Source: an uncultured Clostridia bacterium
GTDB taxonomy: Bacteria; Bacillota; Clostridia; Monoglobales; Firm-18
Assembly (NCBI GenBank): GCA_937914775.1
Contig: CALDNB010000061.1
Location: forward strand, 1 to 5,689
Direction of reading: 5' to 3'
DNA: 5,689 bases
The stretch's first letter is position 1; each line of letters opens with the position of its first letter. The position numbers and the translations under genes are program-made. Below are positions 5,351 to 5,689 of this stretch, piece after piece. The notes below the pieces were generated by a model that had not been told where the DNA came from, ran no database searches, and worked only from the letters and a program-made list of their open reading frames with translations.

Positions 5351-5689
5351 ATGGCTGATTTTTTTGCTGACATCGCAGCAGGGGGTATAGGCGGACGCCA
5401 ACACCTGCTGGAGGAACAGAAACCACAAAAGATTAAGAAAAAAGCAGTTCGTCTTGTTAAAAAAGACTTTGAGCCAATCAAAACAAAAAAGAAAATTGAT
5501 ACAAGAGAAGAACTTTATGCGGAACTTGGCAGAATGAGAGCAAAATATAAACCGTATTTAGAGGACTATGCTCCAAAATACCAACAGACAAATGTGCAGA
5601 TTCCCATTACCGCACAGGAGATGAACGGTTTTACGGCAGTAGTAACAAAATTGAATTTTGTTCCTGTATATTTGCAGACAGCTCTTATG
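5351..5689 (+). CDS. Unrecognised protein with Lys-rich N-terminal region (runs off right edge)
   Basis: The frame is open for 113 codons from the ATG at 5351 to the window end. An AAAGGGA site (5334-5340) lies ten bases upstream. It starts MADFFADIAAGGIGGRQHLL. Next comes a strongly basic stretch at about residues 24-51 with repeated lysines (KIKKKAVRLVKK, KTKKKID), then a probable helix (TREELYAELGRMRAKYKPYL, 52-71) and a likely beta-rich region (NVQIPITAQE). There is no signal peptide or membrane helix. I do not recognise the family. The 'YKPYLEDYAP' stretch faintly recalls the start of some Clostridia glycoside hydrolases, but this is too weak to name it. It follows the phosphoribosyltransferase gene by 20 bp and is probably co-transcribed. 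The gene itself is well supported; its function is not. Confidence 0.75.
   Translation, partial: MADFFADIAAGGIGGRQHLLEEQKPQKIKKKAVRLVKKDFEPIKTKKKIDTREELYAELGRMRAKYKPYLEDYAPKYQQTNVQIPITAQEMNGFTAVVTKLNFVPVYLQTALM

Overview
The window looks like chromosomal DNA from a low-GC Bacillota of the class Clostridia. The strongest reason is the SCIFF (six cysteines in forty-five residues) peptide and its radical SAM maturase, a pair close to universal in Clostridia. The AT-rich intergenic DNA, strong GGAGG-type ribosome binding sites, intrinsic terminators and the yajC / TIGR04086 membrane protein / SCIFF gene order all agree. No species can be named. There is no rRNA, tRNA, CRISPR array, insertion sequence or prophage signal, and no gene-free stretch longer than about 160 bases.

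Left part (1-1625): the 5' part of an M24-type aminopeptidase P/creatinase-family gene runs leftward off the window edge. It is divergent from an AraC-family regulator gene (726-1598, +). Their 157-bp shared intergenic region holds a -10 box for the peptidase gene with a poor -35, a good sigma-A-like promoter for the regulator, and between them two identical 15-bp AT-rich repeats spaced 21 bp apart. That is the geometry expected of an AraC-family operator. A hairpin with A and T tracts at 1598-1625 ends the regulator gene and, from the other side, the SCIFF operon.

Central part (1624-3948, all on the - strand, so read right to left): yajC, a four-helix TIGR04086-family membrane protein, the 48-residue SCIFF precursor peptide and its SPASM-type radical SAM maturase. 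The membrane protein stop and the peptide start overlap as ATGA. A terminator-like hairpin lies between the peptide and the maturase, which should give more peptide than enzyme. This is a ranthipeptide-type RiPP operon: the maturase is expected to install at least one Cys-to-Thr thioether. The conserved Cys32 and Thr37 are present, and there is one additional cysteine at position 8 outside the six-Cys block. YajC and the membrane protein place peptide production next to membrane and protein-export functions, but the physiological role of SCIFF peptides is not established.

Right part (3949-5689): back-to-back overlapping promoters separate yajC from a rightward group: sfsA (TTG start), an apt-like phosphoribosyltransferase with its own promoter, and the 5' part of an unrecognised protein with a lysine-rich N-terminal region that runs off the right edge.

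Several genes have in-frame upstream TTG codons. In each case I chose the ATG that has a properly spaced ribosome binding site, except for sfsA, where TTG itself is best supported. The SCIFF peptide gene and the two edge genes were translated by hand. All promoter and hairpin calls are by eye.
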